Source: an uncultured Eubacteriales bacterium (GTDB taxonomy: Bacteria; Bacillota; Clostridia; Christensenellales; Aristaeellaceae). From it: a stretch of 23,088 nucleotides of DNA. The notes beneath the pieces are model-generated. The model worked only from the letters and a program-made list of their open reading frames with translations, did not search any database and was not told where the DNA came from. The translations under genes and the position numbers were made by a program. The stretch covers positions 1 through 23,088 of the forward strand of contig USFL01000003.1 of the NCBI GenBank assembly GCA_900553905.1. The letters run 5' to 3'. Shown here in pieces: positions 1 to 7,232 of this stretch; position 1 is the first letter of the stretch; each line of letters starts with the position of its first letter.

Positions 1-39
1 GGGTTAGTTACTTATAACCGTGCGGTTCGGAGGTCCAGC

Positions 40-591
40 ATGTCCGGGGAAGTGATGGTCAGGCATTGTTCGCCAACATTGGCCGGGTTGAAAACCGGGA
101 GCATGTTCTCATACTCTTTTGCAAATGGCAACGATTTGCGTGATTCTGTCAGACACTGGAATCGTGTGTTTTTTGGAAAAGGTTTGCGGGTATTGCCGCT
201 GTGTTATCGCAACGGTCGTGCTTTGATTTATGTTTTCAGACCCAAAAAGCTGGATCGGGATTTGCGAGACAGCATTGCTTGTGATCTGCTGCATCGCTGC
301 GGCTACTGCGATAAGGACCCTCAGAAATGCATTCTTCATCTTATGAAACGTTTGAATGAAGACGGCGCTTTTCCTCACGAAGTTGGTCTTTTTCTCGGTT
401 ACCCTCCGATTGATGTGCAGGGGTTTATCGAAAACAAGGCAAAAAACGCAAAACGTGCGGGGTATTGGAAGGTTTACGGCGATGAGCAGGCCGCGCTCAA
501 GCGGTTTGAACTCTATGACAGGTGTACGCGAATCTACTGCCAACTCTGGGCAGAGGGAAGGAATATTGAGCGGCTCACAGTAGCCGGTTAA
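40..591 (+). CDS. DUF3793 family protein
   Basis: A 183-residue cytoplasmic protein of unknown biochemical function. The N-terminal stretch VRHCSPTLAGLKTG and the later FPHEVGLFLGYPPIDVQGF block, followed by a cysteine-containing segment and a KVYGDEQ-type C-terminal part, match my memory of the DUF3793 family found in Clostridia. A cluster of cysteines around residues 88-97 (CGYCDKDPQKC) could bind a metal, but this is inference. The start at 40 has GGAGG six bases upstream. An alternative ATG at 55 also has a purine-rich stretch before it, but the first is better placed. The flavodoxin gene follows after 31 bases and is probably co-transcribed. DUF3793 genes commonly sit beside flavodoxins in Clostridia, which points to a redox or iron-linked role that the sequence alone does not prove. 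No promoter is visible in the 39 bases available upstream. Confidence 0.85.
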   Translation: MSGEVMVRHCSPTLAGLKTGSMFSYSFANGNDLRDSVRHWNRVFFGKGLRVLPLCYRNGRALIYVFRPKKLDRDLRDSIACDLLHRCGYCDKDPQKCILHLMKRLNEDGAFPHEVGLFLGYPPIDVQGFIENKAKNAKRAGYWKVYGDEQAALKRFELYDRCTRIYCQLWAEGRNIERLTVAG

Positions 592-622
592 TAGAACAAA
601 AACAGGAAAGGTTGGTTGGAAT

Positions 623-1045
623 ATGAGCAAAATTGCGGTTGTGTACTGGAGCGGAACCGGCAATACGGAATCCATGGCAAGCGCTGTGGCCGAAGGTGCA
701 AAGAAAGCCGGAGCGGAAGTGACCCTGCTTGCCGCCTCTGAATTTGACGCTTCCATGATGGACGAATACGATGCCATTGCCTTTGGCTGTCCTTCCATGG
801 GCGCTGAACAGTTGGAGGAAAGCGAGTTTGAACCGATGTTCACAGGCTGTGAAAGCAAACTGCACGGAAAGCGCATCGCCTTGTTTGGCTCCTATGGTTG
901 GGGAGACGGAGAATGGATGCGCAACTGGGAAAACACCTGCCGCGCGGACGGAGCTATTCTCATTCACGACAGCGTTATTTGCCAGGAAGCTCCGGACGAT
1001 GATGCGGTCAATGCCTGCCAGGAGCTTGGCGCTTCATTGGTTTGA
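623..1045 (+). CDS. Short-chain flavodoxin
   Basis: A 140-residue flavodoxin, a soluble FMN-binding electron carrier that can replace ferredoxin. The N-terminal phosphate-binding loop is clear: a beta strand IAVVYWS followed by GTGNTESMA (about residues 10-19), the classical T/S-G-T-G-N-T signature. The flavin-stacking loops are also recognisable, AFGCPSMGAEQLEE near residues 53-66 and FGSYGWGDGEWM near 88-99. The length is typical of short-chain flavodoxins. The start is preceded by AGGAAAGG. It follows the DUF3793 gene by 31 bases, probably in one operon. The stop is TGA at 1043-1045, and a good intrinsic terminator follows about 230 bases later. Confidence 0.95.
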   Translation: MSKIAVVYWSGTGNTESMASAVAEGAKKAGAEVTLLAASEFDASMMDEYDAIAFGCPSMGAEQLEESEFEPMFTGCESKLHGKRIALFGSYGWGDGEWMRNWENTCRADGAILIHDSVICQEAPDDDAVNACQELGASLV

Positions 1046-1275
1046 CTGCGGTTTCTTCCGCCAGGGTTTACAGGTCTTTGAGCTCCCTGGGCATGAAAGC
1101 CTTGGCCTGAAGCAAAAGGTTCCCATTATTCCAGGGCTGGCCGCTTGCCATTTGCATCTGCATTTAGAATCTGCGGGATGCAGGAAACATCAAAAGAGAA
1201 GTATTCAACCCGCATGCCCGTTGAATACCCAGACACGCAATCGTTACGTGTATCATTTTTCAAGTGCAGACACAT
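1046..1275. other. Intergenic stretch without a recognised gene
   Basis: About 230 bases between the flavodoxin stop and its terminator. No open frame with a ribosome site is convincing on either strand. A perfect 9-bp inverted repeat lies at 1201-1228 and is listed separately. The plus frame stays open from 771 through to the surface protein, but its translation has no family resemblance and no start signal, so I treat that as chance. Confidence 0.5.
1201..1228. repeat. Perfect 9-bp inverted repeat
   Basis: GTATTCAAC at 1201-1209 is mirrored by GTTGAATAC at 1220-1228 around a 10-base loop. No T-run follows, so it is not a standard intrinsic terminator. It could be a regulator site or an RNA 3' end processing hairpin. 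Function unknown. Confidence 0.5.
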
Positions 1276-1307
1276 GGGGCCCCGATATCGCGTCGGGGTT
1301 CCTTTTT
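1276..1307 (+). terminator. Intrinsic terminator after flavodoxin
   Basis: A ten-pair stem, GGGGCCCCGA at 1276-1285 with TCGGGGTTCC at 1293-1302 (two G-T pairs), has a 7-base loop and is followed by five T's at 1303-1307. It closes the DUF3793-flavodoxin unit before the surface-protein promoter. Confidence 0.85.
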
Positions 1308-1346
1308 GCTATCCCTCCCCCAATAGATGGGCGAATCAAAAAAGAA

Positions 1347-1375
1347 TTGAATTACTACGAATGTTATGATACAAT
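1347..1375 (+). promoter_or_regulatory. Promoter of the surface-protein gene
   Basis: TTGAAT at 1347-1352 and TACAAT at 1370-1375 are separated by 17 bases, a good sigma-A type match. Transcription would start near 1382, giving a leader of about 195 bases before the surface-protein start at 1578. Confidence 0.65.
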
Positions 1376-1399
1376 TGTTGCATTAAAGAGGCTTGGGAG

Positions 1400-1570
1400 A
1401 TGGACACAAATGACAGAACAGGGTGTGTTTTTGCAAGCAAGGGATTCGTCTGCCTGTTTTGGAATAAATACGACAACTATAATGCCGGAAGGCGCGCCGT
1501 GTTCGGAGGGGAAGGCTGCGCCTTTTTTGCTGGGCGCGAAAACATCCGCCAGGGGCGAAAAAGGGCTTAG
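1400..1570 (+). CDS. Possible 56-codon leader ORF upstream of surface protein
   Basis: An ATG at 1400, eight bases after AGAGG (1387-1391), opens a 56-codon frame that ends at TAG 1568-1570, seven bases before the surface-protein ATG. The translation starts MDTNDRTGCVFASKG and contains three cysteines, and I recognise no family. It spans the terminator hairpin at 1489-1528. Translation of this frame could therefore affect whether the hairpin forms and could be coupled to the downstream start. In GC-rich DNA a frame of this length can occur by chance, so confidence is low. Confidence 0.25.
   Translation: MDTNDRTGCVFASKGFVCLFWNKYDNYNAGRRAVFGGEGCAFFAGRENIRQGRKRA
1489..1528 (+). terminator. Terminator-like hairpin within the surface-protein leader
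   Basis: AAGGCGC (1489-1495) plus GCC (1496-1498) pair with GGC (1514-1516) and GCGCCTT (1518-1524), with one bulged T at 1517 and a 15-base loop. Six T's follow at 1523-1528. It lies downstream of the promoter at 1347-1375 and 49 bases before the start codon, so it is placed like an attenuator and not like the end of the flavodoxin transcript, which already has its own terminator. Confidence 0.65.
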
Positions 1571-1577
1571 AAAGGCG

Positions 1578-3329
1578 ATGAGAAAAACAGCCCTGGCGTT
1601 TCTGCTTTGCCTGGCGGCGCTGCTGCTGACGATGGGGGCGCTGGCGCAGGAAGCGGGGCAGGTTTATCGGGTGGCTTCATCAGAGGAATGGAACAACGCG
1701 ATCAAACAGATTGAGGATCAATCGGAAACAGACGCCACCGTGATTCTGACAGCCGATATAGGAATATTCAACAATCAGTACAGATACACCATTGGCGTTG
1801 CGGGAAAGCACATCACCGTAAAAAGCGAGGGCGAAGGCGCGCCCTATTCCATCGGAGGCAAATCCATGGCGACGGTGGAATTGAGCGGCGATATGACCTT
1901 TGACAATGTCTGGCTTTCTTTGGGACAGACTGCCGGACGAGGCGGTCGCGGCACGATCAGCGGCTTTTATGCCAACGGCTATACCGCGGAATTTACTGAA
2001 AAATTTGAACAGATTATCACCAATCTCTATGGCGGGTCAAACGGGAAAACGACGGCGGTTGCAAGTACCCATCTCATCATTAACGGGGATATCATCTGTG
2101 ATGCAAATTCACAGAACTATCGCGTCTTTGGCGGCGGCAAGAATACCAGCTCCGGTACGACCAACGGCAAAGTAACAGGGGACGTCCTCATCGAGCTAGG
2201 GCCGCATTGCCGGGTCCCATGGGTCTATGGCGGCGGCTTCAACAGCAGCGTGGGCGGCGATGTGACCATCATCCTCAAGGGGGATATCAATGATCCGGAT
2301 CATCAGGTCGGCAACATCACCGGTGGCGGTCTGGGGTCGGCGATAAGTCCGACGGGAGGCAGCGCAGTCATTGCCAGCACCGGCAAGGATAGCGGTACGG
2401 TGACGGGGGATATTAATCTCTATCTGTACAGCGGCAGGTTTGCTTCCATCAGCGGCGGCGGTGGTCAGAATGGCACCGATATGAGAAGTTCACAGATACA
2501 GGCAAAAAATACGAGCAATGCTTATTACGGCAAAACACTGTACTATGCTTCCGTCGGTGGCAATGTGAATGTGGTGATCGGCACGGAAGGCGCGGCCGAT
2601 CAAACGGCCGTCCATACCAGCCAGTACACCAGCACGTTCGGAGCACCCTGTTCCGTCATTCAGGGCGAGGTGAACGTCACCATCAATGATGGCGCCTATT
2701 TTCCTGGCGACCTGACCGGCATGGGACGGAACGACGTAGTCGAAGGCGGCGTAAACATTACCGTGAATGGCGGCTATATTGAGGACACGCTGCACGGCCT
2801 GGGGGAAATGAATTATGAAAGCACGACGCCGTCCCCGACGCAGACCATAGGTAAGAGCAGCGATCCAAAGGAAGGCTCCTATTATCCCAAGACTACCGTC
2901 AACATCACCGTCAAGGGTGGAGAGATCGGAGCGGTTGCGTGGTCAGGCATTCCGCTAATGGCATATGGTACGAAATACTATGATCAGCCGACCCTCTACG
3001 GCAATGTGATGATCAGCATCGAGGGCGGCAGCGTCGGACAGGTATATATGGGCAATCCGACAAAAGCCGATCCGCATGGGTTTCAAAACTTGCAGAAGCT
3101 TCCGAGGGTTTATGGTACCAAGGGCATCGAACTGCACATCACCGGCGGCAGCTTTACAGGCACTCCTTCGGTCTATGCGCACGAGCTGACGACCTGCTAC
3201 AACGGCCAGCGCATCTATTTTGAGAATGACGTGCCGGTTTTTCTCTATCAGATCAACAGCGCAAATACGGCCAAGAACGGCGATCAGGCGGATATCATCG
3301 TCAATAACACCGCCCCTGCTTCAATCTGA
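1578..3329 (+). CDS. Surface protein, N-terminal fragment
   Basis: 583 residues from the ATG at 1578 to the premature TGA. I chose this start because a clean signal peptide begins here and AGAAAGG lies just upstream. The same frame is open further upstream but has no secretion signal there. This piece alone would be exported and released, since it lacks the C-terminal sorting signal. It contains the glycine-turn beta repeats, with recurring phrases such as GGNVNVVIG, GGDVTIILKG and GGVNITVNGG suggesting a stacked beta-helix. Confidence 0.75.
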   Translation: MRKTALAFLLCLAALLLTMGALAQEAGQVYRVASSEEWNNAIKQIEDQSETDATVILTADIGIFNNQYRYTIGVAGKHITVKSEGEGAPYSIGGKSMATVELSGDMTFDNVWLSLGQTAGRGGRGTISGFYANGYTAEFTEKFEQIITNLYGGSNGKTTAVASTHLIINGDIICDANSQNYRVFGGGKNTSSGTTNGKVTGDVLIELGPHCRVPWVYGGGFNSSVGGDVTIILKGDINDPDHQVGNITGGGLGSAISPTGGSAVIASTGKDSGTVTGDINLYLYSGRFASISGGGGQNGTDMRSSQIQAKNTSNAYYGKTLYYASVGGNVNVVIGTEGAADQTAVHTSQYTSTFGAPCSVIQGEVNVTINDGAYFPGDLTGMGRNDVVEGGVNITVNGGYIEDTLHGLGEMNYESTTPSPTQTIGKSSDPKEGSYYPKTTVNITVKGGEIGAVAWSGIPLMAYGTKYYDQPTLYGNVMISIEGGSVGQVYMGNPTKADPHGFQNLQKLPRVYGTKGIELHITGGSFTGTPSVYAHELTTCYNGQRIYFENDVPVFLYQINSANTAKNGDQADIIVNNTAPASI

Positions 3330-3515
3330 TACTATCAGAATTCGAGTGGCAGCCAGTACCCGCCTCTGAAGGACTGCGGCGATGTCGAGATCATCAGCGG
3401 CACCCTCGCGCTGGCTGGGGAAAACACCATAAAGGGAAATTTCACCATTCACGAGGGCGGTACGCTGGCGCTGCCGGCGGCGGATGGCGGAGTTTCCGAA
3501 AACGGCGTCCTGAAC

Positions 3516-4568
3516 GTGGCGGGGACAGTAGCGTATTCAGGCAACAACGCCGGCTGGCTCTATACCGTGAAGCCGGAAGAGAAACGTTGGAGCAGAGGCG
3601 GTTACCGCATCACGGCCAGCAATACCGGCCTGATTCCGGAGGTGGGACAGGTCTATGTGCGGTCAAACGCCACCAATGAGCAGGCGGCCGGCGAGGGCAT
3701 AAGCGAGGTCGATTCCACGCTGCTGGACCTTCTCAACAACCCCAGCGATGGACGGTATGTGGAGTATACCACGCAAGCCGCGAGCACCGCCGGTTACCGG
3801 CATGCCTGGCGGATTGCGGTTGCCGAGGAGGTGCTGATCCAGCCCGGCGACGTCACCATCTACATGGGCGGCAGCGGCTATGAGGGCACGATCACGACCG
3901 GCGGCAGCGCGGAGGACAGCGGCTTCCCCGAACCGGGATTTTTGGTTACGCTGCCGGAAACGCTGGAGGAAAAGCTGAAAGCGGATGGAAAGGACGTAAC
4001 GGCGCTGACGCTTCAGTACAAGGAGGACGGACAGACCGTTTCCGCGGAGTGGAGCTTTGAGAAATACGGAGCGGGCGACCACAATGTCTATCGTATCAAG
4101 CCGGTGGGCACGACGCCTCTCACCAAGGTGAGAATGACCTTTACCACCAGCGACGGCACGACGGTGGACAGCGATGAATTCGCGTTTGACAAATACATTT
4201 ATCAAGAGCTTGAGATGAAGGTCTACGGCAGCGGAATTGAGGAAGGCAAGGTCAAAGCGATCTATGATGGCCAGGTATATGGCATCGCTACCGATACCGC
4301 CACGCTGACGGTGCGCGGCGCTTCCGACGCCCCGGACGAGGAGCAGTACGGCGTTGTCGTCGTGCAGAATGACGCCGTAACGCTGGACGCTGTGGACGAC
4401 GCGCTGGAGAAGATCGGCAAGAGCAAGTCGGGCGCGATTGTCCGCACCGACACGGTGTATACCATCAATGGCTCCAACGTGCAACGGGGAAGGATGCAGA
4501 AATCGCCCTGCTGTTTGACAACATTCTCGAAACGGATGGCAGTTCGAACACCAATACGGGTCTGCTGA
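3516..4568 (+). CDS. Surface protein, middle fragment
   Basis: The open stretch between the two lesions, in the same frame as the N-terminal fragment. The coding sense actually continues from 3330 directly after the TGA. The GTG at 3516 is only the first possible start codon, and no ribosome site precedes it, so independent translation is doubtful. The content is beta-rich extracellular-type sequence without a recognised catalytic motif. The last roughly 28 residues (after GSNV near 4481) are out-of-frame translation caused by the one-base loss. Confidence 0.5.
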   Translation: MAGTVAYSGNNAGWLYTVKPEEKRWSRGGYRITASNTGLIPEVGQVYVRSNATNEQAAGEGISEVDSTLLDLLNNPSDGRYVEYTTQAASTAGYRHAWRIAVAEEVLIQPGDVTIYMGGSGYEGTITTGGSAEDSGFPEPGFLVTLPETLEEKLKADGKDVTALTLQYKEDGQTVSAEWSFEKYGAGDHNVYRIKPVGTTPLTKVRMTFTTSDGTTVDSDEFAFDKYIYQELEMKVYGSGIEEGKVKAIYDGQVYGIATDTATLTVRGASDAPDEEQYGVVVVQNDAVTLDAVDDALEKIGKSKSGAIVRTDTVYTINGSNVQRGRMQKSPCCLTTFSKRMAVRTPIRVC

Positions 4569-4642
4569 TTGACAAGGCGGAGGAGGTCCTGAACTGGGCG
4601 GGTGAGGAAAACGTCCAGTACGAGGCCCGGTATCTGGATCTG

Positions 4643-5413
4643 GTGGAGCGCGACAATGGAAACACCTGGGTGGCGGCAAGCACGCCCATCACCGTCTGCT
4701 GGCCTCTGCCGGAAGGTACGACGAAGGATACCCCGTTTGAATTGCTCCACTTCCGGGGCCTTCATCGGGAGATGGGTACCAACATGATCGAAGAAAAGAT
4801 TGATACATGTACCGTTGAGAAGGTGCCCATCACCGTGACCGATACGCATGTGCTGTTCACGGTTCAGCCGTATCAAAACGAGGGTGGAATCGTGAGCGGA
4901 GGCTTCTCTCCCTTTGTCCTGGCTGCGCCGGGCAATCAGGCAAAGACCGGGAGCCTGACCGTGAGCAAGGCCGTGACGGGCAGCGGCGGAGAGAGGAACC
5001 GCGAGTGGCACTTCACCGTGACGTTGAGCGATACCGGCGTCAGCGGGACCTACGGCGGCATGACGTTTGCCAACGGCGTTGCAACCTTCGCGCTCAAGGA
5101 CGGCGGAAACGCGACGGCCACGGGGCTTCCCGCGAACGCGTTCTATGCGGTATCCGAGACCGAGGCAAACACCGACGGCTACGTCACGACCAGCACCGGC
5201 GCAACGGGAACCATCCCCGCCGACGCCGTGGCTACGGCGGCGTTCACCAACTATCTGCCCGAAACGTACCCTGGTGGCGAAAGCGCCCCGAACGTTCCGC
5301 TGACAGGCGATTCCAGCAGGGTCGGACTCTGGGCGCTGCTGTACGCAGTCTCGCTGATGGGGCTGATCGTTATCTCCAAGCGCTGCTTCCGCGGAAAGCA
5401 GTCCCGGAGATAA
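4643..5413 (+). CDS. Surface protein, C-terminal fragment with sorting signal
   Basis: The in-frame remainder after the frameshift. Sense in this frame begins at about 4484 (TGKDAEIALLFDN), and the GTG at 4643 has no good ribosome site. It carries a pilin isopeptide-like module (SLTVSKAVTG to about AAFTNYLPE) and the wall-sorting signal VPLTGD, a hydrophobic segment of about 20 residues and the basic tail KRCFRGKQSRR. VPLTG is a variant of the LPxTG sortase motif. No sortase gene lies in this window. Confidence 0.55.
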   Translation: MERDNGNTWVAASTPITVCWPLPEGTTKDTPFELLHFRGLHREMGTNMIEEKIDTCTVEKVPITVTDTHVLFTVQPYQNEGGIVSGGFSPFVLAAPGNQAKTGSLTVSKAVTGSGGERNREWHFTVTLSDTGVSGTYGGMTFANGVATFALKDGGNATATGLPANAFYAVSETEANTDGYVTTSTGATGTIPADAVATAAFTNYLPETYPGGESAPNVPLTGDSSRVGLWALLYAVSLMGLIVISKRCFRGKQSRR

Positions 5414-5421
5414 GAAGCGTA

Positions 5422-5453
5422 CCTCCGCGCCGGCAGTCGGGCCGGCGCGGAGG
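5422..5453 (+). terminator. Strong GC hairpin after surface protein
   Basis: Thirteen perfect pairs: CCTCCGCGCCGGC at 5422-5434 against GCCGGCGCGGAGG at 5441-5453, with a 6-base loop, 8 bases after the surface-protein stop. There is no T-run, so it may be a weak or factor-assisted terminator or a 3'-end stabiliser. Confidence 0.6.
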
Positions 5454-5483
5454 CGCTGCGTCAGAGGCCTGCCGCCAAACGCA

Positions 5484-5511
5484 TTGACAAAACGCCCTGA
5501 TATGCTACAAT
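5484..5511 (+). promoter_or_regulatory. Promoter of PH-domain gene
   Basis: A perfect TTGACA at 5484-5489 and TACAAT at 5506-5511 are 16 bases apart, ending 46 bases before the first ATG of the PH-domain gene. Confidence 0.8.
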
Positions 5512-5557
5512 GAAGCAGGGCGCGGGTGCTTGCCTGCATTGACCCGGAAGGAAGGGA

Positions 5558-5980
5558 ATGAAGATGCGAAACGGCGAAATCGCGGTGGATATTGCGACCG
5601 AACCGCTGCTTTGGAAGGACAAAAAACGGATTTTTGGGATGGCGATCTCCTTTACGCGCTACGAGTTGACCGAAAGCCGCCTGCTGGTAAAGACCGGGCT
5701 GCTCAACATCCGTGAGGAGGAGCTCAGGTTGTTCCGCGTGCGCGATCTCTCTACGCAGGAATCCCTGCTGGACCGGCTGTTTGGCGTAGGCTCCATCGTG
5801 CTGCATACGTCGGACGCAACATCGCCCACGCTGAAGATTCAGCATGTCAAAAACAGCATGAGGGTCAAGGAACTGCTTTCGGCGCAGGTGGAGGAGGCGC
5901 GGATGAAGAATCGCGTGCGTTCCATGGAGGTAAACGACAACGCCTGCGAGGATGAGCTGTGCGACGACGGGCATGAATGA
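5558..5980 (+). CDS. Small bacterial PH-domain protein
   Basis: A 140-residue soluble protein. The pattern TRYELTESRLLVKTGLLNIREEEL, then LFRVRDLSTQESLLDRLFGVGSIVLHTSD, then a C-terminal helix VKNSMRVKELLSAQVEEAR is typical of the bacterial PH (bPH2/DUF304) fold. In that fold a strand reading 'Y.LT..RL....G' is followed by D-rich strands describing a lipid- or protein-binding barrel. Unlike many relatives it has no transmembrane segments. The tail after about residue 125 is acidic and probably disordered. Two starts are possible, 5558 and 5564, and the GGAAGGAAGGG at 5546-5556 serves either. It is a single-gene unit with its own promoter before it and a terminator after it. The partner or ligand is unknown. 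Confidence 0.8.
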   Translation: MKMRNGEIAVDIATEPLLWKDKKRIFGMAISFTRYELTESRLLVKTGLLNIREEELRLFRVRDLSTQESLLDRLFGVGSIVLHTSDATSPTLKIQHVKNSMRVKELLSAQVEEARMKNRVRSMEVNDNACEDELCDDGHE

Positions 5981-6030
5981 CCGGAGGCGCTAGAAGGAAC
6001 GCGGGGACTGGACTCCTTCTTGAATATGGG

Positions 6031-6058
6031 AGCAGCGGGCTTGGACTGCTGCTTTTTT
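6031..6058 (+). terminator. Intrinsic terminator after PH-domain gene
   Basis: AGCAGC at 6031-6036 pairs with GCTGCT at 6048-6053, followed by T's through 6058. A weaker 7-bp hairpin (AGAAGGA/TCCTTCT, 5992-6020) sits just before it. Confidence 0.8.
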
Positions 6059-6078
6059 ATTACCATCCAACAGAGAAA

Positions 6079-6094
6079 TGTCATTCGCTTGACA
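6079..6094. promoter_or_regulatory. Palindromic operator A (probable LacI-family site)
   Basis: TGTCATTCGCTTGACA is a 16-base palindrome with central CG and six of eight pairs matching. It overlaps the -35 box at 6089-6094. The same pattern recurs at 8271-8286 in the same position relative to its promoter. LacI-family operators typically have a central CG where the hinge-helix leucine inserts. A LacI-family gene lies at 11464-12444. Binding is inferred. Confidence 0.65.
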
Positions 6095-6117
6095 TTTTGG
6101 GTGCGCTTGGATATACT
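6089..6117 (+). promoter_or_regulatory. Promoter of esterase/MBL operon
   Basis: TTGACA at 6089-6094, 17-base spacer, TATACT at 6112-6117. The operator, promoter and leader (AATTTGAAT at 6140-6148, then AAAGG) closely resemble those of the ABC transporter operon at 8271-8349. Confidence 0.85.
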
Positions 6118-6170
6118 AAGCCTCAAACAGCGCAATTCCAATTTGAATAGGAAAGGCAGGATGGGCTTTT

Positions 6171-7220
6171 ATGAGAGAAGATACCTGTTTCCAGCAAGCC
6201 GCGGCGTTTCAGCTGATCCCGTCAAAGGATGGCGTGTTTTTTGAAACGGATGGACGGACACGCTTTTGCCTTTGCGCGCCGAAGGCCTCCAGCCTGACGG
6301 TGAGCCTGCCCGGCGGGCCGAGCTGGCCGCTGGAAAAGGGGGAGGATGGGCGCTGGCGCGCTACGTTGGAGATAGAGGGCGGGTTCCGCTATGTGGACAT
6401 CGTCATGGATGGAGAAACCGTGCTTCTGCCCCAGCTGCCCATTGGTTTTGGATGCTCGCGCACCATCAATTTTCTGGATGTGCCGTTTGAGGGGGATGGG
6501 TTTTATCAGCTGGAAGATGTGCCTCACGGATCTGTGACGCGCCATTATTATCCTTCGGAAGTGACGGGCCGCACCGAGAGCTGCTTGGTCTACTGCCCGC
6601 CGGACAGCGATGGAAAGGCCCTTCCCATACTGTACCTGCAGCACGGCCTGGGCGAAAACGAGACCGGCTGGGTTCATCAGGGGCGCGTGAACTTCATCAT
6701 GGACAACCTGCTGAATGAGGGACGGGTACGGCCCATGCGCATCGTGATGGGCAACGGAATGGTGCAGATGAACGGCGAGGTGAGCACCAGCGCGTTTCCC
6801 CAGGTGCTTGTGCGGGATCTGATTCCCTATGCGGAAAAGGTATATCCCACGCTGGAGGGCAAGTGGAACCGTGCGGTGGCGGGCCTGTCCATGGGCAGCA
6901 TGCACGCCAGCGCGGCCTCGATGACGCATCCGGAGCTGTTCGGCTATGTGGGGCTGTTCAGCGGCTTCCTGCGGATGCTGTGGGAGAATGAGCAACCGCA
7001 TCTGAAGGCCCTGGATGATCCGGAGGCCTTTGCCCGCAACTATCGCGTATTTTTCCGCGCCATGGGTGAGCGGGACGAGTTTTTCCCCGTGTTTCTGGAG
7101 GACGACCGGCTGCTGGAGAGCAAGGGTGTCCGCGTGATGCGCAGGCTGTATGCCGGCGCGCACGAGTGGCAGGTATGGCGCGAATGCGCGCGTGATTTCC
7201 TGCCGCTGCTGTTTCAGTGA
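6171..7220 (+). CDS. CE1-type esterase with N-terminal E-set domain
   Basis: A 349-residue serine esterase of the esterase D / carbohydrate esterase family 1 type. Residues about 25-115 look like an immunoglobulin-like E-set/CBM48 domain (FCLCAPKASSLTVSL... to RTINFLDVPFEG). The alpha/beta hydrolase follows: LYLQHGLGENETGW (oxyanion region, about 154-167), the nucleophile elbow GLSMGS with Ser240, a probable acid at Asp302 in MGERDEFF, and His331 in AGAHEWQVW. Relatives cleave acetyl, feruloyl or other acyl groups from sugars. There is no signal peptide, so it should act in the cytoplasm on imported material. The start at 6171 has AAAGGCAGG about 10 bases upstream. It is the first gene of an operator-controlled operon with the MBL-fold gene 12 bases downstream. 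The exact acyl substrate cannot be read from the sequence. Confidence 0.88.
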   Translation: MREDTCFQQAAAFQLIPSKDGVFFETDGRTRFCLCAPKASSLTVSLPGGPSWPLEKGEDGRWRATLEIEGGFRYVDIVMDGETVLLPQLPIGFGCSRTINFLDVPFEGDGFYQLEDVPHGSVTRHYYPSEVTGRTESCLVYCPPDSDGKALPILYLQHGLGENETGWVHQGRVNFIMDNLLNEGRVRPMRIVMGNGMVQMNGEVSTSAFPQVLVRDLIPYAEKVYPTLEGKWNRAVAGLSMGSMHASAASMTHPELFGYVGLFSGFLRMLWENEQPHLKALDDPEAFARNYRVFFRAMGERDEFFPVFLEDDRLLESKGVRVMRRLYAGAHEWQVWRECARDFLPLLFQ

Positions 7221-7232
7221 AGGGGGAATCGT

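Larger units (their letters stand above)
1578..5413 (+). pseudogene. Large sortase-anchored beta-repeat surface protein, broken by a stop and a frameshift
   Basis: Read through its two lesions, this is one protein of about 1,278 codons. It has an N-terminal signal peptide (MRKTALAFLLCLAALLLTMG, cleaved near ALA-QE). A long glycine-rich beta-solenoid-like region follows with recurring GGG/GGS turns (LYGGS, VFGGG, VYGGG, ITGGG, ISGGGG), then beta-rich modules, then a pilin-type isopeptide/DUF7601-like domain (from SLTVSKAVTG). The end is a sorting signal: VPLTGD at 5294-5311, a hydrophobic helix and a basic tail KRCFRGKQSRR. The frame is interrupted by TGA at 3327-3329, and the same frame continues straight on with YYQNSSGSQYPPL. 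It is interrupted again near 4486-4489, where the reading frame drops by one base. A fifth G in that GGGG run would restore it (SNVQRGKDAEIALLF). The likely role of the intact form is adhesion at the cell surface. It is a decayed gene, a phase-variable one, or the product of sequence errors. Confidence 0.8.

Noticed and set aside
1046..1190. Minus-strand remnant gene (reading MQMQMASGQPWNNG...)
   Set aside because: The frame is short, interrupted by a stop, and I cannot match it to a family. A protein search could revive it as a decayed gene.
1376..1528. Cyclic-di-GMP (GEMM I or II) or other known riboswitch in the surface-protein leader
   Set aside because: The surface-adhesin context made this attractive, but I cannot find the conserved GEMM bases or another known consensus. 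A covariance-model search would decide.
771..1577. Open plus-strand frame joining the flavodoxin region to the surface protein
   Set aside because: It overlaps the flavodoxin in another frame, has no ribosome site, crosses a terminator, and gives no recognisable protein. The signal peptide at 1578 marks the real start.
3327..3329. TGA read as an amino acid (selenocysteine or tryptophan)
   Set aside because: TGA is the normal stop of many genes here (flavodoxin, binding protein, permeases), no selenocysteine hairpin is evident after it, and the same gene has a second, unrelated lesion.
4262..5974. 570-codon open frame on the minus strand
   Set aside because: A mirror of the surface-protein and PH-domain genes in GC-rich DNA. 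Its translation is low-complexity, rich in Arg, His and Gly, and matches no family.
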